A DNA stretch of 64,000 nt from Crotalaria pallida. Its lineage: Eukaryota; Streptophyta; Magnoliopsida; Fabales; Fabaceae. The position numbers and the translations under genes are program-made. Positions 1-14,093 of the stretch are shown here, one piece after another. The notes beneath the pieces are model-generated. The model saw only the letters and a program-made list of their open reading frames with translations. It made no database searches and had not been told where the DNA came from. The stretch is taken from positions 744,001-808,000 of the forward strand of contig CM075653.1 in NCBI GenBank assembly GCA_037953625.1. The letters run 5' to 3'. Position 1 is the stretch's first letter. The number at the start of each line of letters is the position of its first letter.

Positions 1-3000
1 GGTGAGATGAGTTATTTACACATAACGAAAAAATCACTAAAATTGTGTATTGAAGGCTTGGATGAAATAATTTTTCCAGAAAAAGTGGAATAACATGAAA
101 ATTGTGGTTTTAATGCTTGAATGCCTTGATTTTCTGCCAAAATTAAAATATAGGGATGAAAAAAATACAAGATGCTAAAGTGAGAGGAGTTTTTTACCCA
201 TAATGAAAATTTACTAAAATTGTGGTCTTAAGGCATGGATGTCTTGATTTTCTGCCAATATTAAAAAATAGGGATGATAATTAAATATTCTTCGATGAGA
301 TGAGTTTTTTTACACATAATGAAAAAATCATGAAAATTGTGTATTTAAGGCTTGGATGACATGAGTTTTCTAGAAAAAGTGAAAAACCTGAAAATTGTGG
401 TCTTAAGGCTTGGATGCCTTGATTTTCTACCAATATTCAAAAATAGGGATGATAAAATACGAGATGCTGAGAAGAGATGAGTTTTTTATATATAATGAAA
501 AAATCATGAAAATTGCGTATTTAAGGCTTGGATGACATGAGTTTTCCAGAAAAAGTGGAAAAAGATGAAAATTGCGGTCTTAAGGATCGGATACCTTGAT
601 TTTCTACCAATATTCAAAAATAGGGATGATAAAATACAATATGCTGAGATGAGATGAGTTTTTTACACATAATGAAAAATTCATGAAAATTGCGTATTTA
701 AGGCTTGAATGAGTTGTGTTTTCAAGAAAAAGTAGAAAAACATGAAAATTGTGGTCTTAAGGTTTAGAAGCCTCGATTTTCATCCAAAATTAAAAAATAG
801 GGATGATAAAATACAAGATATTTCGATAAGATGAATTTTTTAGACATAAGGAAATAATCTTGAAAATTGTGTATTTAAGGCTTGGATGAGTTGAGTTTTC
901 CAGAAAAGGTGGAAAAACATGAAAACTGGGTCTTAAGGCATGGATGCCTTGATTGTTAGCCAATATTCAAAAACATGGATGATAAAATACAAGATGTTTC
1001 GATGAGATGAGTTTTTTTACACATAATGAACAAGTCATGAAAATTGTGTATTTAACTCTTGTCTGACTTGAGTTTTCCCGAAAATGTGGAAAAACATGAA
1101 AATTGTTGTCTTAAGGCTTGGATGCCTTGATTTTCTGCCAATATTAAAAAAACAGGTATGATAAATACAAGATGCTACAGTGAGATGAGGTTTTTACATA
1201 CACATAATGAAAAAATCACTAAAACTGTGTATTGATGGCATGGATGACATGAGTTTTCCAGAAAAAGTGGAATAACATGAAAATTGTGGTCTTAAGGCTA
1301 GGAAGTCTTGATTTTCTGCCAATATTAAAAAATAGGGATGATAAAATACAAGATGCTTCGATGAGATGAGTTTTTTTAACACATAATGAAAAAATCATTA
1401 AAAATATGTATTTAAGGCTTGGATGACTTGAGTTTTCCAGAAAATGTGGAAAAACATGAAAATCGTGGTCTTAAGGCCATGATACCTTGATTTACTGCCA
1501 ATATTCAAAAATAGGGATGATAAAATACAAGATGCTGAAATGAGATACGTTTTTTTTACACATAATGAAAAAATCATGAAAATTGTGTATTTAAGGCTTG
1601 AATGACTTGAGTTTTCCAGAAAAAGTGGAAAAACATGAAAATTGTGGTCTTAAGGCTTGAATGCCTTGATTTTCTGCCAAAATTCAAAAAAGGATAATAA
1701 AATACCAGATGCTACGGTGAGATGAGTTTTTTTACACATAATGAAAAAATCACTAAAATTGTGTATTTAAGGCTTGGATGACATGAGTTTTCCAGAAAAA
1801 GTGGAATAACATGAAAATTGTGATCTTAAGGTTTGGATGCCTCTATTATCTACCTATATTTAAAAATTGGGATGATAAATTAAATATGCTTCGATGAGAT
1901 GAGTTTGTTACACACAATGAAAAATCATGATGAAAATTGTGTATTTAAGGCTTGGATGACTTAAGTTTTCTAAAAAAATGGAAAAACATGAAAATTGAGG
2001 TCTTAAGGCTTGGATGCCTTGATTTTCTTCCAATACTAAAAGACAGGGACGATAAAATACAAGATGCTATGGTGAGATGAGTTTTTTATACATAATGGAA
2101 AAATCACTAAATTGTGTATTTAAGACTTGGATGACATGAGTTTTCTAGAAAAAGTGGAAAAACATGAAAGTTGTGGTCTTAAGGCTTGGATGCCATGATT
2201 TTCTTTCAATATTCAAAAATAGGGATGATAAAATACAAGATGCTTCGATGAGATGAGTTTTTTTTACACATAATGAAAAAATCATTAAAATTGTGTATTT
2301 AATACTTGGATGACTTGAGTTTTGGTGAAAACATGAAAATTGTGGTCTTAAGGCTTGGATGCATTGATTTTCTGCCAATATTAAAAAACAGGGATGATAA
2401 AATATAGGATGCTGAGATGAGTATTTTACTCATAATGAAAAAATCATGAAATTTGTGTATTTAAGGCTACGATGACTTGAGTTTTCAGAAAAAAAGTGTA
2501 AAACATGAAAATTGTGGTCTTAAGGCTTGGATGCCTTAATTTTTTGCCAAATTTCAAAAACAGAGATGATTAAATACAAGATGCTTCGATGAGATGAGCT
2601 TTTTACACATAATGAAACAATCATGAATATTGCGTATTTAAGGCTTGGATGACTTGAGTTTTCCAGATAAAGTGGAAGAACTTGAAAATTGTGGTCTTAA
2701 TGCTTGGATGCCTTAATTTTTATAAAATATTCAAAAATAGTGATGATAATAAATACAAGATGCTGAGATGAGATGAATTTTTTATACATAATGAAAAATC
2801 ATGAAAATTGTGTATTTAAGGCTTGGATGACATGAGTTTTCAAGCAAAAGTGAAAAAACATGAAAATTGCTGTCTTAAGGCTTAGATGCCTTGATTTTAT
2901 GCCAATATTCAAAAATAGGGATTATAAAATACAAGATGCTGAGATGAGATGAGCTTTTTACACATAATGAAACATTTATGAAAATTGCGTATTTAAGGCT

Positions 3001-4590
3001 TGGATGACTTGAGTTTTCCCGGTAAAGTGGAAGAACTTGAAAATTGTGGTCTTAATGCTTGGATGCCTTAATTTTTATAAAATATTCAAAAATAGTGATG
3101 ATAAAATACAAGATGCTGAGATGAGATGAATTTTTTACACATAATGAAAAAATCACTAAAATTGTGCATTTAAGGCTTGGATGACATGAGTTTTCCAGAA
3201 AAAGTGGAATAACATGAAAATTGTGATCTTAAGGTTTGGATGTCTTGATTATCTACCTATATTGAAAAATATGGATGATAGATTAAATATGCTTCGATGA
3301 GATGAGTTCGTTACACATAATGAAAAATCATGATGAAAATTGTGTATTTAAGGCTTTGATGACTTGAGTTTTCCAAAAAAATGGAAAAACATGAAAATTG
3401 TGGTCTTAAGGCTTGGATGCCTTGATTTTCTTCCAATATTAAAAGACAAGGACGATAAAATACAAGATGCTATGGTGATATGAGTTTTTTATACATAATG
3501 AAAAATCACTAAATTGTGTATTTAAGGCTTGGATGACTTGAGTTTTCCAGAAAAAGTGGAAAAACATGAAAGTTGTGGTCTTAAGGCTTGGATGCCATGA
3601 TTTTCTGCCAATATTCAAAAATAGGGATAATAAAATACAAGATGCTTCGATGAGATGAGTTTTTTACACTATTAAAAAAAATGAAAATTGCCTATTTAAG
3701 GCTTGGATGACTTGAGTTTTCCAAAAAAGTGGAAAAACATGAAAGTTGTGGTCTGAAGGCTTGCATGCCTTGATTTTTTGCCAATATTCAAAAATAGGGA
3801 TGATAAAATACAAGATGCTGAGATGAGATAAGTTTTTGACACATAATAAAAAAAACAAGAAAATTGCGTATTTAACGCTTGGATGACTTGAGTTTTCCGG
3901 AAAAAGTGGAAAAACACGAAAATTGTGGTCTTAAGGTTTGAATGCCTTTATTTTCTGCCAATATTAAAAATGGGGATGATAAAATACAAGATGCTGAGAT
4001 GCGATGAGTTTTTTTACACATAATTAAAAAATCATGAAAATTGTGTATTTAAGGTTTAGATGACTTGAGTTTTCCAGAAAAAGTGGAAAAACACGAAAAT
4101 TGTGGTCTTAAGGCTTGGATGTCTTGATTTTTTGCCAAAATTCAAAAACAGAGATGATAAAATAAAAAATGCTTCGATGATATAAGTTATTTACACATAA
4201 TTAAAAATTCATGAAAATTGCAAATTTAAGGCTTGGATGACATGAGTTTTCTAGAAAAAGTGGAAAAACATGAAAGTTGTGGTCTTAAGGTATGGATGCA
4301 TTGATTTTCATAAAATATTCAAAAATAGGGATGATAAAATACAAGATGCTGAGATGAGATGAGTTTTTTACACATAATGAAAAAATCATGAAAATAGTGT
4401 ATTAAGGTTTGGATGATATGGGTTATGCAGAAAAAGTGGAAAAACATGAAAATTGTGGTCTTAAGGCTTGGATGCCTTGATTTTCTACCAATATTCAAAA
4501 ATAGGGATGATAAAATACGAGATGCTGAGAAGAGATGAGTTTTTTTATATATAATGAAAAAATCATGAAAATTGCGTATTTAAGGCTTGG
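1..4590. repeat. Higher-order repeat family 1, copy 1
   Basis: This is the first of two long copies and one partial copy of a block of about 26-29 monomers. A marker segment at 1194-1382 is repeated without visible change at 5784-5972, and the segment at 2145-2378 recurs at 6711-6944. Relative to copy 2, this copy lacks one ~59-bp subunit near 199-215: ACTAAAATTGTG runs straight into GTCTTAAGGCATGG, where copy 2 has an extra subunit near 4750-4810. The left end is cut by the window edge and the boundaries are approximate. Confidence 0.7.
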
Positions 4591-7500
4591 ATGACATAAT
4601 TTTTCCAGAAAAAGTGGAATAACATGAAAATTGTGGTCTTAATGCTTGGATGCCTTGATTTTCAGCCAAAATTAAAATATAGGGATGAAAAAAATACAAG
4701 ATGCTAAAGTGAGAGGAGTTTTTTACCCATAATGAAAATTTACTAAAATTGTGTATCTAAGGCTTGGATGACATGAGTTTTCCAGAAAAAGTGGAAAAAC
4801 ATGAAAATTGTGGTCTTAAGGCATGGATGTCTTGATTTTCTGCCAATATTGAAAAATAGGGATGATAATTAAATATTCTTCGATGAGATGAGTTTTTTTA
4901 AACATAATGAAAAAATCATGAAAATTGTGTATTTAAGGCTTGGATGACATGAATTTTCTAGAAAAAGTGAAAAACGTGAAAATTGTGGTCTTAAGGCTTG
5001 GATGCCTTGATTTTCTACCAATATTCAAAAATAGGGATGATAAAATACGAGATGCTGAGAAGAGATGAGTTTTTTTATATATAATGAAAAAATCATGAAA
5101 ATTGTGTATTTAAGGCTTGTATGACATGAGTTTTCTAGAAAAAGTGGAAAAACATGAAAATTGCGGTCTTAAGGATCGGATACCTTGATTTTCTACCAAT
5201 ATTTAAAAATAGGGATGATAAAATACAATATGCTGAGATGAGATGAGTTTTTTACACATAATGAAAAATTCATGAAAATTGCGTATTTAAGGCTTGGATG
5301 AGTTGTGTTTTCAAGAAAAAGTAGAAAAACATGAAAATTGTGGTCTTAAGGTTTAGAAGCCTTGATTTTCTTCCAAAATTAAAAAATAGGGATGATAAAA
5401 TACAAGATGCTTCGATAAGATGAATTTTTTAGACATAAGGAAATAATCTTGAAAATTGTGTATTTAAGGCTTGGATGAGTTGAGTTTTCCAGCAAAAGGT
5501 GGAAAAACATGAAAACAGGGTCTTAAGGCATGGATGCCTTGATTGTTAGCCAATATTCAAAAACATGGATGATAAAATACAAGATGTTTCGATGAGATGA
5601 GTTTTTTTACACATAATGAACAAGTCATGAAAATTGTGTATTTAACTCTTGTCTGACTTGAGTTTTCCCGAAAATGTGGAAAAACATGAAAATTGTTGTC
5701 TTAAGGCTTGGATGCCTTGATTTTCTGCCAATATTAAAAAAACAGGTATGATAAATACAAGATGCTACAGTGAGATGAGGTTTTTACATACACATAATGA
5801 AAAAATCACTAAAACTGTGTATTGATGGCATGGATGACATGAGTTTTCCAGAAAAAGTGGAATAACATGAAAATTGTGGTCTTAAGGCTAGGAAGTCTTG
5901 ATTTTCTGCCAATATTAAAAAATAGGGATGATAAAATACAAGATGCTTCGATGAGATGAGTTTTTTTAACACATAATGAAAAAATCATTAAAAATATGTA
6001 TTTAAGGCTTGGATGACTTGAGTTTTCCAGAAAATGTGGAAAAACATGAAAATCGTGGTCTTAAGGCCATGATACCTTGATTTACTGCCAATATTCAAAA
6101 ATAGGGATGATAAAATACAAGATGCTGAAATGAGATACGTTTTTTTTACACATAATGAAAAAATCATGAAATTTGTGTATTTTCCAGAAAAAGTGGAAAA
6201 ACATGAAAATTGTGGTCTTAAGGCTTGAATGACTTGATTTTCTGCCAAAATTCAAAAAAGGATAATAAAATACCAGATGCTACGGTGAGATGAGTTTTTT
6301 ACACATAATGAAAAAATCACTAAAATTGTGTATTTAAGGCTTGGATGACATGAGTTTTCCAGAAAAGTGGAATAACATGAAAATTGTGATCTTAAGGTTT
6401 GGATGCCTCTATTATCTACCTATATTTAAAAATTGGGATGATAAATTAAATATGCTTCGATGAGATGAGTTTGTTACACACAATGAAAAATCATGATGAA
6501 AATTGTGTATTTAAGGCTTGGATGACTTAAGTTTTCTAAAAAAATGGAAAAACATGAAAATTGAGGTCTTAAGGTTTGGATGCCTTGATTTTCTTCCAAT
6601 ACTAAAAGACAGGGACAATAAAATACAAGATGCTATGGTGAGATGAGTTTTTTATACATAATGAAAAAATCACTAAATTGTGTATTTAAGACTTGGATGA
6701 CATGAGTTTTCTAGAAAAAGTGGAAAAACATGAAAGTTGTGGTCTTAAGGCTTGGATGCCATGATTTTCTTTCAATATTCAAAAATAGGGATGATAAAAT
6801 ACAAGATGCTTCGATGAGATGAGTTTTTTTTACACATAATGAAAAAATCATTAAAATTGTGTATTTAATACTTGGATGACTTGAGTTTTGGTGAAAACAT
6901 GAAAATTGTGGTCTTAAGGCTTGGATGCATTGATTTTCTGCCAATATTAAAAAACAGGGATGATAAAATATAGGATGCTGAGATGAGTATTTTACTCATA
7001 ATGAAAAAATCATGAAATTTGTGTATTTAAGGCTACGATGACTTGAGTTTTCAGAAAAAAAGTGTAAAACATGAAAATTGTGGTCTTAAGGCTTGGATGC
7101 CTTAATTTTTTGCCAAATTTCAAAAACAGAGATGATTAAATACAAGATGCTTCGATGAGATGAGCTTTTTACACATAATGAAACATTCATGAATATTGCG
7201 TATTTAAGGCTTGGATGACTTGAGTTTTCCAGATAAAGTGGAAGAACTTGAAAATTGTGGTCTTAATGCTTGGATGCCTTAATTTTTATAAAATATTCAA
7301 AAATAGTGATGATAATAAATACAAGATGCTGAGATGAGATGAATTTTTTATACATAATGAAAAATCATGAAAATTGTGTATTTAAGGCTTGGATGACATG
7401 AGTTTTCAAGCAAAAGTGAAAAAACATGAAAATTGCTGTCTTAAGGCTTAGAAGCCTTGATTTTATGCCAATATTCAAAAATAGGGATTATAAAATACAA

Positions 7501-9676
7501 GATGCTGAGATGAGATAAGTTTTTTTACACCTAATAAAAAAATCATGAAAATTGTGTATTTAAGGCTTGGATAACTTGAGTTTTCCAGAAAAAGTGGAAA
7601 AACATGAAAATTGTGGTCTTAAGGCTGGAATGCCTTGATTTTCTGCCAATATTAAAAAATAGGGATTATAAAATACAAGATGCTTCGATGAGATGAGTTT
7701 TTTTTACACATAATGAAAATATCATCAAAATTGTATATTTAAGGCTTGGATGACTTGAGTTTTCCAGAAAATGTGGAAAAACATGAAAATTGTGGTCTTA
7801 AGGCTAGAATACCTTGATTTTCTGCCAATATTCATAAATATGGATGATGAAATACAAGATGCTGAAATGAGATGAGTTTTTTTACACATAATGAAAAAAT
7901 CATGAAAATTGTGTATTTAGACTGGATGACTTGAGTTTTCGTGAAAATGTGAATATTGTGGTCTTAGGGCTTGGATGCATTGATTTTCTGCCAATATTCA
8001 AAAATAGGGATGATAAAATACAAGATGCTGAGACGAGTTTTTTACTTATAATGAAAAATCATGAAATTTGTGTATTTAAGTCTTCGATGACTTGAATTTT
8101 CCAAAAAAAAAGTGTAAAACATGAAAATTGTGGTCTTAAGGCTTGGATGCCTTGATTTTTTGCCAAATTTCAAAAACAGAGATGATGAAATACAAGATGC
8201 TTCGATGAGATGAGCTTTTTACACATAATGAAACATTTATGAAAATTGCGTATTTAAGGCTTGGATGACTTGAGTTTTCCCGGTAAAGTGGAAGAACTTG
8301 AAAATTGTGGTCTTAATGCTTGGATGCCTTAATTTTTATAAAATATTCAAAAATAGTGATGATAAAATACAAGATGCTGAGATGAGATGAACTTTTTACA
8401 CATAATGAAAAAATCATTAAAATTGTGCATTTAAGGCTTGGATGACATGAGTTTTCCAGAAAAAGTGGAATAACATGAAAATTGTGATCTTAAGGTTTGG
8501 ATGTCTTGATTATCTACCTATATTGAAAAATATGGATGATAGATTAAATATGCTTCGATGAGATGAGTTCGTTACACATAATGAAAAATCATGATGAAAA
8601 TTGTGTATTTAAGGCTTTGATGACTTGAGTTTTCCAAAAAAAATGGAAAAACATGAAAATTGTGGTCTTAAGGCTTGGATGCCTTGATTTTCTTCCAATA
8701 CTAAAAGACAAGGACGATAAAATACAAGATGCTATGGTGATATGAGTTTTTTTATACATAATGAAAAATCACTAAATTGTGTATTTAAGGCTTGGATGAC
8801 TTGAGTTTTCCAGAAAAAGTGGAAAAACATGAAAGTTGTGGTCTTAAGGCTTGGATGCCATGATTTTCTGCCAATATTCAAAAATAGGGATAATAAAATA
8901 CAAGATGCTTCGATGAGATGAGTTTTTTACACTATTAAAAAAAATGAAAATTGCCTATTTAAGGCTTGGATGACTTGAGTTTTCCAAAAAAGTGGAAAAA
9001 CATGAAAGTTGTGGTCTTAAGGCTTGCATGCCTTGATTTTTTGCCAATATTCAAAAACAGAGATGATAAAATACAAGATGCTGAGATGCGATGAGTTTTT
9101 TTACACATAATTAAAAAATCATGAAAATTGTGTATTTAAGGTTTAGATGACTTGAGTTTTCCAGAAAAAGTGGAAAAACACGAAAATTGTGGTCTTAAGG
9201 CTTGGATGTCTTGATTTTTTGCCAAAATTCAAAAACAGAGATGATAAAATAAAAAATGCTTCGATGATATAAGTTATTTACACATAATTAAAAATTCATG
9301 AAAATTGCAAATTTAAGGCTTGGATGACATGAGTTTTCTAGAAAAAGTGGAAAAACATGAAAGTTGTGGTCTTAAGGTATGGATGCATTGATTTTCATAA
9401 AATATTCAAAAATAGGGATGATAAAATACAAGATGCTGAGATGAGATGAGTTTTTTACACATAATGAAAAAATCATAAAAATAGTGTATTAAGGTTTGGA
9501 TGACATGGGTTATCCAGAAAAAGTGGAAAAACATGAAAATTGTGGTCTTAAGGCTTGGATGCCTTGATTTTCTACCAATATTCAAAAATAGGGATGATAA
9601 AATACGAGATGCTGAGAAGAGATGAGTTTTTTTATATATAATGAAAAAATCATGAAAATTGCGTATTTAAGGCTTG
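4591..9676. repeat. Higher-order repeat family 1, copy 2
   Basis: This is the second copy of the block, about 5.1 kb measured between the ATAATTTTTCCAG marker near 4596 and the same marker near 9682. It is longer than copy 1, largely because of extra monomers around 7500-8060. A small deletion lies near 6175-6185, where GTGTATTT is joined directly to TCCAGAAAAAG. The rest is colinear with copy 1 by eye. Boundaries are approximate. Confidence 0.7.
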
Positions 9677-10566
9677 GATGACATAATTTTTCCAGAAAAA
9701 GTGGAATAACATGAAAATTGTGGTCTTAATGCTTGGATGCCTTGATTTTCTGTCAAAATTAAAATATAGGGATGAAAAAAATACAAGATGCTAAAGTGAG
9801 AGGAGTTTTTTACCCATAATGAAAATTTACTAAAATTGTGTATTTAAGGCTTGGATGACATGAGTTTTCCAGAAAAAATGGAAAAACATGAAAATTGTGG
9901 TCTTAAAGCATGGATGTCTTGATTTTCTGCCAATATTGAAAAATAGGGATGATAATTAAATATTCTTCGATGAGATGAGTTTTTTTACACATAATGAAAA
10001 AATCCTGAAAATTGTGTATTTAAGGCTTGGATGACATGAGTTTTCTAGAAAAAGTGAAAAACGTGAAAATTGTGGTCTTAAGGCTTGGATGCCTTGATTT
10101 TCTACCAATATTCAAAAATAGGGATGATAAAATACGAGATGCTGAAAAGAGATGAGTTTTTTTATATATAATGAAAAAATCATGAAAATTGCGTATTTAA
10201 GACTTGGATGACATGAGTTTTTCAGAAAAAGTGGAAAAACATGAAAATTGCGGTCTTAAGGATCGGATACCTTGATTTTCTACCAATATTCTAAAATAGG
10301 GATGATAAAATACAATATGCTGAGATGAGATGAGTTTTTTACACATAATGAAAAATTCATGAAAATTGCGTATTTAAGGCTTGGATGAGTTGTGTTTTCA
10401 AGAAAAAGTAGAAAAACCTGAAAATTGTGGTCTTAAGGTTTAGAAGCCTTGATTTTCTTCCAAAATTAAAAAATAGGGATGATAAAATACAAGATGCTTC
10501 GATAAGATGAATTTTTTAGACATAAGGAAATAATCTTGAAAATTGTGTATTTAAGGCTTGGATGAG
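9677..10566. repeat. Higher-order repeat family 1, truncated copy 3
   Basis: This follows copies 1 and 2 for about 890 bp. It then stops at an abrupt junction near 10567, where GATGAGTTG runs into CGTATTTAATGCTTGG instead of AGTTTTCCAGAAAAGG. The same junction appears near 49340-49350. That shows the recombined arrangement was itself duplicated later. Confidence 0.6.
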
Positions 10567-12602
10567 TTGCGTATTTAATGCTTGGATGACTTGAGTTTTC
10601 CGGAAAAAGTGGAAAAACACGAAAATTATGGTCTTAAGGTTTGAATGCCTTTATTTTCTACCAATATTAAAAATGGGGATGATAAAATACAAGATGCTGA
10701 GATGCGATGAGTTTTTTACACATAATTAAAAAATCATGAAAATTGTGTATTTAAGGTTTAGATGACTTGAGTTTTCCAGAAAAAGTGGACAAACATGAAA
10801 ATTGTGGTCTTAAGGCTTGAATGCCTTGATTTTCAACCAAGATTCAAAAATATGGATGATAATGTACAAGATGCTAAGATGAGTTGAGTTTTTTACACAT
10901 AATGAAAAAATCACTAAAATTGTGTATTTAAGGCTTGGATGACTTGAGTTTTCCAGAAAAAGTGAAATAACACGAAAATTATGATCTTAAGGCTTGGATG
11001 CCTTGATTTTCTGCCTATATGCAAAAAAGGGATGATAAAATACAAGATGCTGAGATGAGATGAGTTTTTTACACATAATGAAAAATCAGGAAAATAGTGT
11101 ATTTAAGGTTTGGATGACATGAGTTTTTCAGAAAAAGTGGAAAAACATGAAAATTGTGGTCTAAAGGTTGACTTCATTTTTTTCATTATTAAAAAACAGG
11201 ATGATAAAATACAAGATGCTTCGATGAGATGTGTATTTTACACATAACGAAAAGTCAGGAAAATTGTGTACTTAAGGCTTGGATGAATTGAGTTTTCTAG
11301 AAAAAGTGGAATAACGTAAAATTGTTGTCTTAAGGCTTAGATTCCTTGATTTTATGCCAAAATTTAAAAAAAAGAAATTATTAAATACAAGATGCTACGG
11401 TGCGATGAGTTTTTTTCACATAATAAAAACATCCCAAAATTGTGTATTTAAGGCTTGGATGACATGAGTTTTCAGAAAAAGTGGAAAAACATGAAAATTG
11501 TGGTCTTAAGGCTTGGATGCCTTGATTTTCTGCCAATATCGAAAAATAGGGTTGATAAATTCAATATGCTTCGATGAAATGAGTTTTTTTACACATAATG
11601 AAAAAATCATGAAAATTTTGTATTTAAGGCTGGGATGACTTGAGTTTTCTAGAAAAAGTGAAAAACGTGAAAATTGTGGTCATATGGCTTGGATGCCTTG
11701 ATTTTCTGCCAATATTCAAAAATAGGGATGATAAAATACAAGATGCTGAGATGATATGTGTTTTTTACACATAATAAAAAAATCATGAAAATAGTGTATT
11801 TAAGGCTTGGATGACTTGAGTTTTCCAGAAAAAATGGATGATAAAATACATGATGCTTCGACGAGATTAGTTTTTTACACATAAGGAAATAATATTGAAA
11901 ATTGTCTATTTAAGGCTTGGATGACTGGAGTTTTCCAGAAAAGTGGAAAAACAAGAAAATTATGGTCATAAGGCTTGGATGCTTTGATTTTTTCCAAAAT
12001 TCACAAACAGGATGATAAAATACAAGATGCTCCGATGAGATGAGTATTTACACATAATGAAAAGTCATGGAAATTGTGTACTTAAGGCTTGGATGAATTG
12101 AATTTTCTAGAAAAAGTGGAAAAACGTGAAAATTGTGGTCTTAAGGCTTAGATTCATTGATTTTATGCAAAAATTAAAAAAAAAAGAAATTATAAATTAC
12201 AAGATGCTACGGTGAGATGCATTTTTTTTTTCACATAATGAAAATATTACAAAATTGTGTATTTAAGGCTTGGATGACACGAGTTTTCCAGAAATAATGG
12301 AAAAACATGAAAATTGTGGTCTTAAGGCTTGGATGCCTTGATTTTCTGCCAATATCAAAAAATAGGGATGATAAATTCAATATGCTACGATGAAATCAAT
12401 TTTTTTACACATAATGAAAAAATCATGAAAATTGTGTATTTAAGGCTTGGATGACTTGAGTTTTCCAGAAAAAGTGGAAAAACACGAAAATTGTGGTCTT
12501 AAGGCTTGGATGTCTTGATTTTTTGCCAAAATTCAAAAACAGAGATGATAAAATAAAAAATGCTTCGATGATATAAGTTATTTACACATAATTAAAAATT
12601 CA
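10567..12602. repeat. Satellite segment shared with 49345-50987 and 55480-57040
   Basis: This segment has a distinctive series of monomers that recurs twice more. It includes a variant with GACTTCATTTTTTTCATT near 11168 and a monomer ending in a long A run before TACAAGATGCTACGGTG near 12175-12215. The first recurrence is from about 49345 and the second from about 55480. In the middle copy the solo LTR interrupts the A-run/GATGCTACGGTG monomer. The uninterrupted copy here therefore shows what that site looked like before insertion. The segment itself is ordinary satellite and holds no gene. Confidence 0.65.
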
Positions 12603-14093
12603 TGAAAATTGCATATTTAAGGCTTGGATGACTTGAATTTTCTAGAAAAAGTGGAAAAACATGAAAGTTGTGGTCTTAAGGCATGGATGCCTTGATTTTC
12701 ATAAAATATTCAAAAATAGGAATGATAAAATACAAGATGCTGAGATGAGATGAGTTTTTTACACATAATGAAAAAAATCATGAAAATAGTGTATTAAGGT
12801 TTGGATGACATGGGTTATCCAGAAAAAGTGGAAAAACATGAAAATTGCGGTCTTAAGGCTTGGATGCCTTGATTTTCTGCCAATATTCAAAAATAGGGAT
12901 GATGCTAAAGTGAGAGGAGTTTTTTTACCCATAATGAAAATTTAATAAAATTGTGTATTTAAGGCTTGGATGACATGAGTTTTCCAGAAAAAGTGGAAAA
13001 ACATGAAAATTGTGGTCTTAAGGCATGGATTTCTTGATTTTCTGCCAATATTGAAAAATAGGGATGATAATTAAATATTTTTCGATGAGATGAGTTTTTT
13101 TACACATAATGAAAAAATCATGAAAATTGTGTATTTAAGGCTTGGATGACATGAGTTTTCTAGAAAAAGTGAAAAACGTGAAAATTGTGGTCTTAAGGCT
13201 TGGATGCCTTGATTTTCTACCAATATTCAAAAATAGGGATGATAAAATACGAGATGCTGAGAAGAGATGAGTTTTTTTATATATAATGAAAAAATCATGA
13301 AAATTGCGTATTTAAGGCTTGGATGCCATGAGTTTTCCAGAAAAAGTGGAAAAACATGAAAATTGCGGTCTTAAGGATCGGATACCTTGATTTGCTACCA
13401 ATATTCAAAAATAGGGATGATAAAATACAATATGCTGAGATGAGATGATTTTTTTACACATAATGAAAAATTCATGAAAATTGCGTATTTAAGGCTTGGA
13501 TAAGTTGTGTTTTCAAGAAAAAGTAGAAAAACATGAAAATTGTGGTCTTAAGGTTTAGAAGCCTTGATTTTCTTCCAAAATTAAAAAATAGGGATGATAA
13601 AATACAAGATGCTTCGATAAGATGAATTTTTTAGACATAAGGAAAAAATCTTGAAAATTGTGTATTTAAGGCTTGGATGAGTTGAGTTTTCTAGAAAAGG
13701 TGGAAAAACATGAAAACTGGGTCTTAAGGCATGGATGCCTTGATTGTTAACCAATATTCAAAAACATGGATGATAAAATACAAGATGTTTCGATGAGATG
13801 GGTTTTTTACACATAATGAACAAGTCATGAAAATTGTGTATTTAACTCTTGTCCGACTTGAGTTTTCCCGAAAATGTGGAAAAACATGAAAATTGTTGTC
13901 TTAAGGCTTGGATGCCTTGATTTTCTGCCAATATTAAAAAAACAGGTATGATAAATACAAGATGCTACAGTGAGATGAGGTTTTTACATACACATAATGA
14001 AAAAATCACTAAAACTGTGTATTGATGGCTTGGATGACATGAGTTTTCAAGAAAAAGTGGAATAACATGAAAATTGTGGTCTTAAGGCTAGGA

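Larger units (their letters stand above)
1..14093. repeat. 177-bp satellite array, left block
   Basis: This is an uninterrupted tandem array of an AT-rich monomer of about 177 bp. Each monomer is recognised by recurring landmarks: GATGAGATGAG followed by a T run and ACACATAATG, then TTAAGGCTTGGATGAC, then AGTGGAAAAACATG, then GCTTGGATGCCTTGATT, then ATAGGGATGATAAAATAC. Monomers differ by substitutions and small indels. Larger blocks repeat: the sequence near 1194-2378 recurs near 5784-6944 at an offset of about 4,570-4,590 bp. A third, partial copy starts near 9677 and runs to a junction near 10567. No gene is seen. The short minus-strand open frames are a by-product of a monomer length divisible by three. 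The function is unknown; a heterochromatic array is the natural reading, and nothing in the sequence decides between centromeric, interstitial and subtelomeric position. Confidence 0.95.

Noticed and set aside
1194..1382. A 62-codon open frame on the minus strand, repeated at 5784, 24628, 30616 and 36602
   Set aside because: It lies wholly in satellite DNA and repeats only because the higher-order repeat repeats. It has no domain, and its codon content follows the AT-rich monomer.
1..14093. CRISPR-like regular repeats
   Set aside because: Units are directly tandem with diverged copies and no unique spacers. This is eukaryotic satellite DNA.
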